The translations under genes were made by a program, and so were the position numbers. The notes below the pieces were generated by a model, which ran no database searches, was not told where the DNA came from, and was given only the letters and a program-made list of their open reading frames with translations. A stretch of DNA of 64,000 bases from Candidatus Brocadia carolinensis (GTDB taxonomy: Bacteria > Planctomycetota > Brocadiia > Brocadiales > Brocadiaceae): assembly GCA_002009475.1 (NCBI GenBank), contig AYTS01000107.1, forward strand, positions 38,274 through 102,273, given 5' to 3'. This document shows, piece by piece, positions 1 to 10,445 of the stretch. Every line of letters starts with the position of its first letter. Position 1 is the stretch's first letter.

Positions 1-737
1 CCCTTGCCCCTGAGGCTGCAACACAGACTTTACGAAAGATTATTAACAAAGATATTACTGACGAGGATCTGTACAACGGTGTCCGTGAGGCATTTAAGCA
101 GGGCTGGAATCTGGTAAAGCTCTATTTCATGGTTGGGCTTCCCACAGAGACCGACGATGATATTGATGCCATTGCAAGGCTCGCCTATAAGGTCTCTGAC
201 TTGAAAAAGGATATCAGCGGTAATTTTGGGCAGGTGAACATCAGCATTGCGCCCTTTGTGCCAAAGGCGCACACCCCATTCCAATGGCATCCGATGATTA
301 CTCTTCAACGGATAAAAGAGATCAGAAATCGGTTGTTTGATCGAATCCGGCGCAAATGCATTCGCATTAAATTCCACAATGCAGAGCGCAGTATTCTGGA
401 AGGCGTCTTTGCGCGGGGAGACAGAAGGTTAGGGAAGGTCATTTATCAGGCATGGCTGGATGGCTGTAAATTTGATGCGTGGGAAGAGCATTTCAACTTT
501 CAAAAATGGGTGGAAGCCTTTCAAAAGGCAGGAGTAAACTGGACATTTTATGTGCATCGGCAAAGGGACGATGTCGAGGTTTTTCCGTGGGATCATATCA
601 GTTGCGGCGTGGTAAAGCCATTTCTTATAGAGGAACGGCAGCGATCTTTTCATGAGGCAGTTACCCCCGATTGCCGTACTGCTGAGTGTCCGGAATGTGG
701 GAGCTGCGCACGTTCTCAGAATTTTTGCGCTGTGTAA
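1..737 (+). CDS. B12-binding radical SAM protein (TIGR03960-like), C-terminal part
   Basis: The reading frame is open from base 3, so the gene starts off the left edge; its B12-binding domain and CxxxCxxC cluster are not in the window. What remains is about 244 codons: the end of the radical SAM barrel with the segment YFMVGLPTET, then a C-terminal region ending in a Cys-rich tail (CPECGSC). This pattern fits the radical SAM family that normally sits directly before, or is fused to, a DUF2344 protein and RNase G. Here the DUF2344/RNase G pair lies on the other strand near 23 kb. The reaction catalysed is not established for the family. The next gene, folK, starts 44 bases downstream. Confidence 0.75.
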   Translation, partial: LAPEAATQTLRKIINKDITDEDLYNGVREAFKQGWNLVKLYFMVGLPTETDDDIDAIARLAYKVSDLKKDISGNFGQVNISIAPFVPKAHTPFQWHPMITLQRIKEIRNRLFDRIRRKCIRIKFHNAERSILEGVFARGDRRLGKVIYQAWLDGCKFDAWEEHFNFQKWVEAFQKAGVNWTFYVHRQRDDVEVFPWDHISCGVVKPFLIEERQRSFHEAVTPDCRTAECPECGSCARSQNFCAV

Positions 738-781
738 ATCTTCACAACGAATAAGAGCTTTTTTAACCGGGAAAAATTTTC

Positions 782-1261
782 ATGATACCTGTATATATTG
801 GATTAGGGTCAAATTTAGGAAACCGGGAAGAAAATCTGCATGCTGCTTACAGACATATTCATGTTATCGGCGGAGTGCAACCGGTACGATGTTCGCGGTT
901 TTATGAAACGGTACCAGTTGGTGGCCCTCCGCAGCCGATGTTTTTGAATGCTGCCCTTGAGGTGAAAACCTCCCTGTCTCCCCATGAACTCCTTGAACGG
1001 TTTCAATGTATCGAAGCCCTCATGGGGCGGGTTCGTACGGTAATGTGGGGGCCGCGGCTGATCGATATTGATCTGTTGCTCTATGGTAATAAAATCATTG
1101 ATGAAGAGCGGCTGAAAATACCGCATCCTTTAATGCATACGCGATTATTCGTTTTAGAGCCACTGGCCGAGATTGCACCCAATATGGTTCATCCCGGATT
1201 ACAAAAAACGATACTTCAGTTATATCAAGAACTCCAGACCTCATTATTAACTCCAGCATAA
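782..1261 (+). CDS. folK: 2-amino-4-hydroxy-6-hydroxymethyldihydropteridine diphosphokinase
   Basis: Transfers pyrophosphate from ATP to 6-hydroxymethyl-7,8-dihydropterin in folate synthesis; cytoplasmic. The 159-residue product has the usual family length. It opens with the conserved IGLGSNLGNRE stretch, carries the signature GPRLIDIDLLLYG near residues 96-108 (the acidic residues bind Mg-ATP), and continues with IPHPLMHTRLFVLEPL. The only gene in the cluster with a clear metabolic role in folate; no other fol gene is seen nearby. It is followed 4 bases later by the LptF/LptG permease, so the two are probably co-transcribed. Confidence 0.93.
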   Translation: MIPVYIGLGSNLGNREENLHAAYRHIHVIGGVQPVRCSRFYETVPVGGPPQPMFLNAALEVKTSLSPHELLERFQCIEALMGRVRTVMWGPRLIDIDLLLYGNKIIDEERLKIPHPLMHTRLFVLEPLAEIAPNMVHPGLQKTILQLYQELQTSLLTPA

Positions 1262-1265
1262 AGAT

Positions 1266-2340
1266 ATGTTTTCCAGGCTTGACAATTATATAATTAAGGC
1301 TTTTATTCCGACGTTTTTTTATATGTCTTCTCATCATCTCCGGAATTTATATTATTGCGGATCTCCTTCAAAAGCTGGGTGAGTTCATGGATATGGGAGG
1401 TGATGCCTTTGGTACGGGAATGCGTTACTATATGTATCTCTTTCCTGTCCTCATCTTCCAATTTTTCCCTGCAATTACCCTGATTGCCGTTGGTATTGTC
1501 CTGGTAAGATTAACCAAAAATCGTGAAATACTGGCTATGCAGGTTGCTGGTATTTCATTATACCGGATTTTAGTCCCTATCTTTATCATTACGGTATTTA
1601 TGTCATTTGCCTCATTTGGAGATCAGGAATGGGTTATTCCGCGGTTTGCGGAAAGGTTAGAAACCTTAAAACAAACGGCATTCAGTGATAACGTCCACCG
1701 AAACCTCCTTTTAGATGACAAGGAAAACGGCACGTTAGTGCGCATCTGGAAATACCATAATAAAACGCAAACGATGCAATCGGTATTTATCCTGGGAAGA
1801 TATGAAAACAAAAAGAAGAAATTTACCATCAGCGCTGAGGAGGGCAGGTGGTTAGGAAACAATACCTGGTTGCTCAGTAAGGTGACAAGGCACGTTTATA
1901 ATGAACAAGGGAAGTGGGTTGCACCCATAGAACAACGTGATAGTTTGGAATTTACGTCCACCATAACACCCGCAGAACTGGAGGAAATAAAGCTTGACCC
2001 CAGTTTGCTGAATTTTGAGCAATTAAAAGAACTGTGTAAAAACGAGCCAGACAACCCAAGAAACCGCGTATTGTTTCATTCCCGGATTGCTTATACCCTC
2101 ACACACTTTGTATTACTTTTGATTGGCATACCTCTTGTTGTCGGATTCGAACGATTAAGCAAAAATTTATTTCTCCGTGTGGGACTGTGTGTTTTTGTCT
2201 GCGGCTTCTTTTATGCGTTATCTTTCATATGTACCAGTCTTGGCAATTTAGGAACGGTCCACCCCATATTAGCCGCATGGTTGCCCCACGTCATATTCGG
2301 GTCTGTAGGGTTGTTGTTTTTTGATATGATGAGAATGTAG
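1266..2340 (+). CDS. LptF/LptG family lipopolysaccharide export permease (frameshifted)
   Basis: Inner-membrane permease of the YjgP/YjgQ family, which with LptB extracts lipopolysaccharide from the inner membrane. The natural start is the ATG at 1266, opening MFSRLDNYIIKAFIPTFF, typical of the family. The frame is lost at a run of seven T at 1314-1320 and resumes one base off as ICLLIISGIYIIADLLQKLGEF, running to the stop at 2340. After correction the protein is about 358 residues: two N-terminal transmembrane helices, a periplasmic jelly-roll region (about residues 110-260), and three to four C-terminal helices. Only one of the usual LptF/LptG pair is present; which one is unclear. A sequencing indel is the likely reason for the break. 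Confidence 0.85.
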
Positions 2341-2419
2341 CAGGTCGAATATGAGCAAATGGACGCTGGTATCTTGCCCTTCCTGAATTGCTTGTATTTT
2401 TATTTGAGGGGAAGGCGAT

Positions 2420-3161
2420 ATGACGATACGTGGATACTTCCATGCCTTTTTGGATATCTTCTATTCCCGATCCTGCCTCCATTGCAGCAGTAATTTAAAC
2501 AGTTCCCACGAACTCTATCTCTGTGAGGATTGCACAAAGGGAATTCCCTACGTCGGCAATGAACATTGTATCCGATGCGGCACCACCCTGGGACCTCACA
2601 CGGTTTCAACAACAGAAGGTTGTATGACATGCAAAGGAAGAAATCTCCCTTTCAGCACAGTAACATCTGTTACGTATTATGAAGGTGCTATGAAAACCTT
2701 GATCCATAAGTTTAAATACTCGGGACAAAAATTCTTATGCAATCCCATGAATACTATGGTGCTGGAACAGGAAAAAGTAAAGGAACTTGTTCTAAACATT
2801 GATGTCATCGTGCCAGTGCCTCTTTATTGGATAAAAAAAAATGCGCCGGGGTTTCAATCAGGCAGAACTTTTGGCGCGGGGAATTCAGCAATATTCTTCA
2901 AAACCAGTATCAGTAAATAATCTCTACCGCGCAAAAAATACGGCGTCCCAGACTCGGTTATCAAAGACGCAGCGACTGGTAAACATCCGCAATGCCTTTC
3001 GCGTACATGATCCAAAATCGTTTCAAGGAAAGAGGATATTATTGGTAGACGATGTATTAACTACCGGGGTAACGGTATCGGAGTGTTCGAAAATACTAAG
3101 ACAATCCGGTGCCAGGTCTGTTCATTTACTTATTTTGGCGACTGCGAAGGATCGTGATTAG
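2420..3161 (+). CDS. comF: ComF family phosphoribosyltransferase-like protein (frameshifted)
   Basis: ComF/GntX family protein, linked in other bacteria to DNA uptake or utilisation. The N-terminal part (about residues 15-75) has four CxxC-type pairs forming a zinc ribbon. The C-terminal part has the PRPP-binding signature RILLVDDVLTTGVT near the end. The frame breaks at a run of nine A at 2833-2841, between VPVPLYWIKK and MRRGFNQAELLARGI, which are contiguous in homologues; a one-base change restores about 246 residues. The gene starts 79 bases after the permease gene. No other competence gene is in the window, so a role in transformation is not supported by context. Confidence 0.88.
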
Positions 3162-3210
3162 CAACACGATTTTTAATGCCGATAATTCCTTATTTCCGTT
3201 TGTTTATTCC

Positions 3211-3238
3211 TTGACTCTTTTTCTCCTTTTCATATAAT
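3211..3238 (+). promoter_or_regulatory. Sigma-70-type promoter before the class V aminotransferase
   Basis: TTGACT (3211-3216) and a perfect TATAAT (3233-3238) are separated by 16 bases, about 165 bases before the aminotransferase ATG. It follows the comF stop by 50 bases and points the same way. It implies a 5' leader of about 155 bases that contains the pseudoknot candidate described separately. Confidence 0.6.
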
Positions 3239-3354
3239 ACCCTTTTCTTTGATTTATATTTATTTGTCTATAAGGGGGGGCTCTCCTGCGTATGTATTGT
3301 TTTTCCCGCAGAAATTACCTCATACGTGCTGTGGAGTTTCTTTTTAACCGCTGA

Positions 3355-3386
3355 CCGGCTTATCATGCCGGAGCGACAAGATAAGC
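3355..3386 (+). promoter_or_regulatory. Candidate H-type pseudoknot in the aminotransferase leader
   Basis: CCGGC at 3355-3359 pairs with GCCGG at 3367-3371. The loop bases TTATC (3360-3364) are complementary to GATAA (3380-3384), so both stems can form as an H-type pseudoknot. Alternatively GCTTATC (3358-3364) can pair with GATAAGC (3380-3386), which excludes the first stem. The purine-rich ribosome binding site (AAAGGA) starts only 2 bases after the second stem, and the ATG is at 3402, so folding could control translation. I do not recognise a named riboswitch class; this is inference from base pairing alone. Confidence 0.4.
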
Positions 3387-3401
3387 GAAAGGATAATTAG
3401 C

Positions 3402-4547
3402 ATGAAGAAAAACTATTTGTTTACGCCCGGCCCTACCATGGTGCCACCAGAGGTTGCATTGGCCGAAGCACAACCGATGATTCATCACCGGACGCCACAG
3501 TTTTCGCAGATCTTTTACGAACTGAGCGAGGATTTAAAGTATTTGTTCCAGACAAAGACAGGCGAAGTATTTACCCTTATGTCTTCCGGAACGGGCGCGA
3601 TGGAGGCATGCGTTGCAAATGTTTTATCTCCTGGCAATAAGGCATTGGTAGTGGTTAGCGGAAAATTTGGCGAACGATGGGCAGAATTATGCGCCTGTTT
3701 TGGTATCGAAGCCATTCCTATTTGCGTTGAAAATGGCAAGGCCGTAAATCCTGCGGATATTGAGGCAGCACTCAAAAAAACACCGGGAATTGCTGCAGTA
3801 TTTACAACACAATGCGAGACCTCTACGGGTGTCGTGCATGATATAAAGTCTATTTCGCCAATCGTGAAGAAATACGGAGCACTCATGGTTGTTGATTCCA
3901 TAACGGGAATTGGTGTTCATCCCTTTATGATGGACGAATGGAATATTGACGTTGCTATTACGGGTTCTCAAAAAGGATGCATGATGCCTCCGGGACTTGC
4001 CTTCGTTTGCGTGAACAGCAATGCCTGGGCGGTTATTGAAAAGGCAGGTTTGCCCAGATATTATTGGGACTTCAGGAAGATGCGAAAAGAATTAAAAGAC
4101 AAAACAACCCCCTTCACTCCAGCAGTTTCACTGGTTATAGCAATGAAGACCGCAATGGATATGATTAAGAAGGAAGGAATTGAGAACGTCTGGAAGAGAC
4201 ATGCACGCCTGGCTCATGCCACGAGGGAAGCCGCAAAAGCGCTTGGTCTTGAACTCTTTGCAGGAGAATATGCAAGCAATGTATTGACTGCCATCAGGTC
4301 GCCAAAAGGGATCGATATCGATAAGATTATTAAAAAACTAAGGGACGAGACAGGGGCAACCTTTACAGGCGGACAAGATGAATTAAAGGGAATGATAGTT
4401 AGAATTGGTCACATGGGCTATGTGAATGATTTCGATGTTATCGTCGCCATTGCCGCCCTGGAAAAGGGCCTCTATGAGGCAGGGTATCAATTCGAATTAG
4501 GACGAGGGCTCTCCACAGTGCAGTCGATGCTGGTAAGCAAAAAATAA
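3402..4547 (+). CDS. Class V aminotransferase (serine/alanine-glyoxylate type)
   Basis: PLP-dependent aminotransferase, 381 residues, cytoplasmic. It starts with the family hallmark LFTPGPTMVPPEV; the GTGAMEA segment near residue 66 binds the PLP phosphate, VVDSITGIG (about 165-173) carries the Asp that contacts the pyridine ring, and TGSQKGCMMPPG (about 187-198) supplies the Schiff-base lysine. Homologues transaminate serine, alanine or aspartate with glyoxylate or pyruvate, and some work in the serine or photorespiratory-type pathways; the exact substrate cannot be read from sequence. The start is supported by AAAGGA upstream. The gene is monocistronic, with its own promoter and structured leader. 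Confidence 0.85.
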   Translation: MKKNYLFTPGPTMVPPEVALAEAQPMIHHRTPQFSQIFYELSEDLKYLFQTKTGEVFTLMSSGTGAMEACVANVLSPGNKALVVVSGKFGERWAELCACFGIEAIPICVENGKAVNPADIEAALKKTPGIAAVFTTQCETSTGVVHDIKSISPIVKKYGALMVVDSITGIGVHPFMMDEWNIDVAITGSQKGCMMPPGLAFVCVNSNAWAVIEKAGLPRYYWDFRKMRKELKDKTTPFTPAVSLVIAMKTAMDMIKKEGIENVWKRHARLAHATREAAKALGLELFAGEYASNVLTAIRSPKGIDIDKIIKKLRDETGATFTGGQDELKGMIVRIGHMGYVNDFDVIVAIAALEKGLYEAGYQFELGRGLSTVQSMLVSKK

Positions 4548-5056
4548 TACTACGGTGCAACTCACACGTTTAGCATCAGACTTTGCATCATCACAACGAT
4601 ATATTCTAAAGAACGGGATTTGCTTACCCCGCTCAGAGAGAGTGTTCATAGACGGCATAGGAACGATCAATCAAAACAATATCCTGCGGGGAGTTTGCAA
4701 TTTTTGATATCATAATCCAGCATAATTGACAACTATTGCAATTGCATAAAGAGTTTAGAGTCAGATTAGGACTTATTCATTGTTGATTTTTATGAAGTAA
4801 AAATCGTGTAGAGCGAGTTTTGCTTACCACAGCCTTCTTGCAGCTTCATTCATTTAACGCACCACCATCGGGAGAAACCGATAGCATCCCTTCTTTTCTG
4901 TATGTATTTCACCAGGAGTTTTAAGGTTGATTACACATCTTTAGGCATTAAAATACATCTATAATTATATGGAGATTTTAAGATCGCTCTAAGGAAACCG
5001 ACACGGACGATTCCAAATACAGCGGAATGCCTGTTAACGGAATTGGATAGAAGTAC
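4548..5056. other. Intergenic region without a convincing gene
   Basis: No credible coding sequence in 509 bases. Two small stems are visible: ATCGG/CCGAT around 4866-4881 and ATTCC/GGAAT around 5011-5030, the latter in the leader of the downstream radical SAM gene. I see no strong promoter and no recognised riboswitch. Confidence 0.4.
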
Positions 5057-6548
5057 ATGAAGATCCTTCTCATAGACCCGCCTTTTTACCGGTTTTTCAA
5101 TTATTACAATCGATATTTCCCTCTGGGGCTAAGCTATCTGTCCTCTACGCTGAAAAAAGCCGGGTATGAGGTAGTTGTCTACGATGCGGATTGTAATAAA
5201 AATTCAAAGGGGATGGATTACACGCGATTACCCGAAAAATATCGTATCTACCTGAAAGAATTGAAAAATCCGAAGAACCCTATCATACAAGAGATTTCTG
5301 AAACTATTAAGAAATATCGTCCGGATATCATCGGTATAACAATCATGACCCCGAAGGCGGCTTCGGCCTTTACTATTGCCTCACTAGCGAAGCAACACAA
5401 CAAAGAATGCCATGTTATCGTCGGTGGTCCCCATGCAACTTTGAGGTCTGATGAAGTATTGAAAAATACGCGGGATGTTGATTTTGTGGTAAATGGCGAG
5501 GGTGAATCCGTATTGCTTGAACTGGTAAATACCTTGCGTGCAAAAAGGAATAATTTCGGTGCAATTCGGGGGCTTTCTTATCGTCAGGGCGATACCCATA
5601 TCCATAATCCCATGCAAAGTTTTGTTGACAATCTAGATGGTCTTCCATTTCCGGATAGAAAAACGTTGTTGGGTATGGATACTTATACTTCAGAGGACAT
5701 GGGTTTACTCATGGGAAGTCGTGGTTGCCCATATAGTTGTTCCTATTGTGCAACGCAAATATGGACAAGAAGGGTACGGTATCGGTCACTGGCAAATATT
5801 GTAGAGGAAATCAAGTATGTACGCCTCCATTTTGGAACCCGTCAGTTCACCTTTAAGGACGATTCCTTTACGGTTAATAGAAAAAGAGTCCTGGAATTTT
5901 GTGATAGCTTACTTGAGGCTGGTCTGAAGATCAATTGGGACTGCAATACGAGGGTTGACTTAATTGACCTGGAACTCCTGAAAGCAATGAAAAGGGCGGG
6001 TTGTAATAGTATAAAGGTGGGAATTGAATCGGGGAGTGAAAGAATATTAGCATTGATGGATAAAGGGATTACCCTGGAACATATCCATGAGGCAGCACGG
6101 CTTTTTCGGGAAGCAGGAATTCATTGGACTGCCTATTTTATGATGGGTATACCTACAGAAACCAGGGAAGATGTGAAAAAAAACTTTGGATTTATTATAT
6201 AAAATACAGCCCAGCTTTGCCTCAATCGGTGTCTACGAGCCGTTTCCTGGAACGAAGCTTTTTGATATAGGCATCGAACATGGTTTGGTAAAAAAAGAAA
6301 TGGCATATGAAGATTTTTTTACTCGCATACCAAGTGATTATTATCTAAAGGATATTAAACGAAGGGTTGATACCATGGATTACGAGAGTTTTACCAACAT
6401 GGAAAGCGAAACAAAAGACGCCTTTCATGAGTATAATAAAGGAGTCATGCGTATCCTTGAAAGAGCAAAAGCCAGAAGCAGTATCTATCTCCATAATCCC
6501 AGGATTTTTTTAAACGACGTTGAAAAATTTTTAGGATGGCTACGGTAG
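5057..6548 (+). CDS. B12-binding radical SAM protein (frameshifted)
   Basis: After correction about 497 residues. An N-terminal cobalamin-binding Rossmann domain (about 1-150; ILLIDPPF, IVGGPHATLRSDEV) is followed by a radical SAM barrel with the cluster motif CPYSCSYC near residue 226, and MMGIPTETRED near 365. The frame is lost at eight A (6176-6183) and resumes as LLYKIQPSFASIGVYEPFPG. Such proteins methylate or rearrange unreactive carbons and are frequent in lipid, hopanoid or polysaccharide loci; the substrate here is unknown. The neighbouring sugar transferase suggests an envelope-related role, but that is inference from position only. 177 bases separate the two genes. Confidence 0.82.
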
Positions 6549-6725
6549 GGAGAAATGAACCCAACCTATCGGAATGGAACCCACGGATTTTTCGTTTTAC
6601 CATGTTCAATTTCTCTTTTATATGCAGCAGGATGAAAGCAACGACATGTGCGTGCTTTATCTCCAAGAATTTGTAGTTTTAATCTTCTCCATCGCAACAA
6701 GGTTTTGCCCTCATAAAATTAAAGT

Positions 6726-8120
6726 ATGACAATCAGAATTTTTAATTACCCGATACCAAAACGGCTGATTCTACTCATTACCGGGGACCTGCTTCTGGTG
6801 AATGGATCGGTTTTCTTATCAGCAATCCTCCGATTGGGCATGAGTGACGGATGGAACTATATAAGAGATAATCCTGTGTCATTTGTACTAACGGGCATCA
6901 TCTTTATTGTTACCTTCTTTTTTACCGAACTTTATGATACTCGAAAGGATTTCAAGTCTATTGGAAATATCCTGAACATTACTTTTGCATCCGCCAGCGC
7001 CTTCTTTATTACGACGTTTTTTGTTTTATATAAACTGGTCTCTTCGAATAGGAAGGGGCGTATTTATTCTCAATGGTGCATTCGTTACTTTTTTTTATTA
7101 TCGGGTGGAGAATTGGATACAGTTATCTCCTGGAGCAGCCAATTTTTAAAAGAAACGTTTTAATTGTTGGAGCAGGCTGGGCTGGGAAAACCATCTTACA
7201 AGAAATAATCAGAGCAAAGAAAACAGGGTTGCGGGTGACAGGTTTTATTGACGACAACCCGTTAAAACAGAAAAAAAACATTGAGGGGTTTCCCATCTTT
7301 GGGGATCGGTATACATTGCCTACCGTTATTCATCAAAATAACGTGAGTCTGATTGTAAATGCCATTACGCATGAAAAACACGCCGATCTTATTAAGACAT
7401 TGATTAATTGTTCATGGAATGGAATAGAGATCGTCGATATGCCCACCCTGTATGAACAGCTCACGGGTAAGATACCTTTTCGGCATATTAATGATATGTG
7501 GATGTTGCATGTAGTTCTTAGTAAACCAAAATTATACGGAAAATTGGTGAAACCCGTTATCGAAATATTTGTTGCGTTGATGCTATTCGTGCTGCTAATA
7601 CCCTCTATGGTGATTATAGCAATATTGATAAAGATGGATTCTGGAGGACGGATTTTTTATACACAGGAACGTGTCGGAAAAGACGGGAAAGAATTTACGA
7701 TAATAAAATTCCGCACCATGGTGGAGAATGCTGAATCAAATACCGGTGCGGTTTATACATCAAATAATGATCCCCGGATTACGAAGATTGGAAGGTTTCT
7801 CAGAAAGTGGAGACTGGATGAGATCCCTCAATTACTCAATGTAATCAAGGGAGAGATGAGTTTAATAGGACCACGGCCAGAAAGACAGGTCTTTATAAAA
7901 AAAATTTGAAGAAATAATTCCCTTTTATACTCAGCGGCTCGCGGTTAGGCCTGGCTTAACAGGCTGGGCGCAAGTAAAATATCGTTACGCATCTTCGATA
8001 GAACAAACCGAGGAAAAGTTAAAATACGATCTTTATTATATCAAAAATATGTCTTTCCTTCTTGATTTCGTGGTGTTATTGAAAACGATAAAAGTGGTGC
8101 TTTTCGGACGTGGAAAATAA
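6726..8120 (+). CDS. Polyprenyl-phosphate sugar-1-phosphate transferase (three frameshifts)
   Basis: Initiating glycosyltransferase of exopolysaccharide or O-antigen synthesis: it transfers a hexose-1-phosphate to undecaprenyl phosphate at the membrane. The corrected product is about 464 residues: four N-terminal transmembrane helices, a cytoplasmic CoA-binding-like domain ([17 protein letters not shown]), a fifth hydrophobic segment, and the C-terminal transferase domain with [14 protein letters not shown] and [11 protein letters not shown], ending [15 protein letters not shown] and VVLFGRGK. The frame slips at T6 (7017-7022), T8 (7089-7096) and A8 (7897-7904); the pieces in three frames join exactly as in homologues. 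It converges with the TPR gene, 24 bases away. Confidence 0.85.
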
Positions 8121-8144
8121 CAGGACATTATTTGCGGTAGCAGA

Positions 8145-9563
8145 TTATTGGATTTTCCCACCCTCATCCATTTGTTTTTTTGTCTGTCGCTCTTTTATCC
8201 AGTAGGCATCTTCTAAACTACGTAAGGCTTCTTTCATCTCTGGTGATATTTCTAATGCCTGCTTGTATGCAGTGATAGCATCATCGATTTGTCCCTGCTT
8301 TTTATAAATATCACCGAGTTTGTAACGGGCAGCGGCTAGCTTTGGGTTGCGCTCGATTATTTTTTTCATATCTGCAGAGGCATCGTGTAAGTTCCCATTT
8401 TCTAAGTGGAGTACCCCTCGATTATAAAGCGCGGCAAGATCATCCGGAGTAAGTTTTAAAACTTCATTATATTCGTCTATGGCTTCTCCTGTCATCCCTT
8501 TTTCAGCATAAATAACCCCCAGATTAAAATGTGCCCCTGCGTGATTATTGTTGAGAGACAGTGCCTTTTTGAGTACAGGAACGGCATCATCATACGCCTT
8601 TTTTTTTCGTGTAAGCCACTCCGAGATTGTTATAAACTTCTCCGAAATTGGGGTTAATTTCCAGCGCTTTCTTATAGGTAACGATTGCATCGTCGATCAA
8701 TCCTTTATCGACATAAGCAGCGCCCAGGTTGTTGTACGCCTCACTAAAATCTTCTTTATTTTTCAATGCTTCTTTATAGGCAGCGATTGCATCATCTTTT
8801 TTTCCCTGAAGCGCGCATGACACTCCTTTATTGTTATACAGCATAGCAAGTCTATTCTTCGTTTCTTTATGGGAGGGGTCTGCGCTTAGCAGTTTTTTTA
8901 TAGGTAGAAATGGCATTGTCTTGAGCCCCGTTTGCTTCATACGCAGAAGCCAGGTCAAACAGCAGGACGGTATCTTTAGAATTGAATTTAGCTGCTTTTT
9001 CAAAGGAAGAAATGGATTTTGAGACGTCACCTTTTCTCTGGTAAAGGTAGGCCATATTTTTATAGCTTTCTGCGAGATTTGGATCTAGATCGACAGCCAT
9101 CCGGTAAGAGTTAATAGCGTCGTCAACCATTCCTTTATTGGCATATGCATTCCCGATGTTATGGAATACTCCTGCATCACGTGGGTGAATCGACAAGGCT
9201 TTTTTTATAAGCTTTGATGGCGTCATCATACTGAGCCTTTTTATTATAACTATTCCCAAGGTTGTAATATGCTTCTGCGTCATTTGGGTTAATTTCGAGC
9301 ACCTTCTTGAACTCACGGGTGGCTTCATCAAAGTGGGCATTTTTATAATAAAGAATGCCCAGATTAAAATGCGCATTCAGATTGGAAGGATCATCTAAGA
9401 GTATTGCTTGGTATTTTTTAATGATTTCTTTATCACGGATATCAGGAGTTATGTTGGAAGAAGAAAGGGTGATTTGAAAAGAGAAAAAGACGGAAATGCC
9501 AAGAAATCCGAAATAACGATATCTTCTTGTTATCGCATTCCCTCGTAATAACAGGTTCTTCAT
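8145..9563 (-). CDS. Long tetratricopeptide repeat protein (three frameshifts)
   Basis: Four overlapping minus-strand segments encode one TPR protein of about 472 residues, broken at T9 (8599-8607), T7 (8893-8899) and T7 (9200-9206). The N-terminus (first about 35 residues) has one hydrophobic segment, FGFLGISVFFSFQITL, that looks like a membrane anchor or signal peptide. The rest is a chain of about eleven 34-residue TPR units with the usual pattern (AYYNLGNSY, ALEINPNFGEVYNNLGVAY). TPR arrays are protein-docking scaffolds; the partner cannot be told. An anchored scaffold next to polysaccharide and envelope genes is a plausible assignment. The last residues (KERQTKKQMDEGGKIQ) are not TPR. 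Confidence 0.8.
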
Positions 9564-9664
9564 AAAAAAAATCTTTTCTCCTTATTTCTGGAAAGAGCAA
9601 AGAAATGGACTTGTTTGCTGCAATAATGTGTTTTGATATCTGCATATCCCAAGTTCATTTTGAT

Positions 9665-10168
9665 TTACAATATTTTTCTCAATAAGGTACGCCTTTCATG
9701 CTCCAGAAACTTTTCTTTATTGATGAGTTCTTTCGTTTTATGAGGATTTTTTATCCCCTTGAACACATGGCTGGCCTGGTTAGTGCCTATCGTAAGGTTG
9801 CCAATCTTGAATCGCCTTTGCATACTTCCCTGTATCACTAAAATATTGTTGATAGTTCCATATGGCAGTTCATGCAACTTTCTCGAAAAGGGCCCTTTTC
9901 GAAATAGAATTCCCTGATGAGTGATTACATACGTAGTTGTGCATACAGAAAGAACATGATAGAGGATCAGGAGGCTGCTAACAGACAATATACTCAATCC
10001 TGTAATGGCTTCCACACCAAATTTTGCCAATGCCAAAAAAATGGCAAACGAGGAGACCACAAACACGAGCCAGTTTTGCCATACACTTGGTTTGAAAGAT
10101 TGGACAAATTCGGTTTCTGTATTCTTATTGAAAACAGGGTTTTTTTCTATTGTATTGATGCTTGTCAT
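9665..10168 (-). CDS. Membrane protein with bacterial PH (bPH2/YdbS-like) domain
   Basis: 167 residues: two adjacent transmembrane segments (about 32-78; WLVFVVSSFAIFLALAKF and LSILSVSSLLILYHVLS) followed by a bPH2 domain (about 80-140) with the typical TTYVITHQGILFRKGPFSRK strand pair. YdbS-like proteins are small membrane proteins of poorly known function, in some bacteria linked to envelope stress. The ATG lies 7 bases after the stop of the small predicted ORF at 10175-10336. Confidence 0.6.
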   Translation of the reverse strand: MTSINTIEKNPVFNKNTETEFVQSFKPSVWQNWLVFVVSSFAIFLALAKFGVEAITGLSILSVSSLLILYHVLSVCTTTYVITHQGILFRKGPFSRKLHELPYGTINNILVIQGSMQRRFKIGNLTIGTNQASHVFKGIKNPHKTKELINKEKFLEHERRTLLRKIL

Positions 10169-10174
10169 TGCACA

Positions 10175-10336
10175 TTATTTGACCACAGGCAATCTTTGCG
10201 ATATGCGTTGCCTGATAATCTTCCGCTGGTTTTTGCAAAATACCTTGTCAGGATTTTCAAAAATCTGAGATGCCATCTGTTTTTGAATTATAGGCAAGGA
10301 AGACAGCACTGTCAAGGTAAATGCAAGGGAATTCAT
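10175..10336 (-). CDS. Small hypothetical ORF, 53 residues
   Basis: An ATG at 10336 opens a 53-codon frame starting MNSLAFTLTVLSSLPIIQ, a signal-like hydrophobic start, then a basic tail (QRKIIRQRISQRLPVVK). Its TAA is 7 bases before the bPH2 gene, so the two could be translated together. I see no strong ribosome binding site and recognise no family. It may be real or chance. Confidence 0.25.
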   Translation of the reverse strand: MNSLAFTLTVLSSLPIIQKQMASQIFENPDKVFCKNQRKIIRQRISQRLPVVK

Positions 10337-10445
10337 GCTTACGGTATAGCGGAAAACCCGGTATGAAAATGTGTCTTCGCTGGCCTCTTTCTTACAGCAG
10401 TCATCACATCACGGATATTTTTCCCCCTGCTTTACTGCCATAGTC

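Noticed and set aside
9917..10366. Plus-strand frame of 149 codons
   Set aside because: Lies antisense to the bPH2 gene and the small ORF; Cys/His-rich composition typical of a shadow frame.
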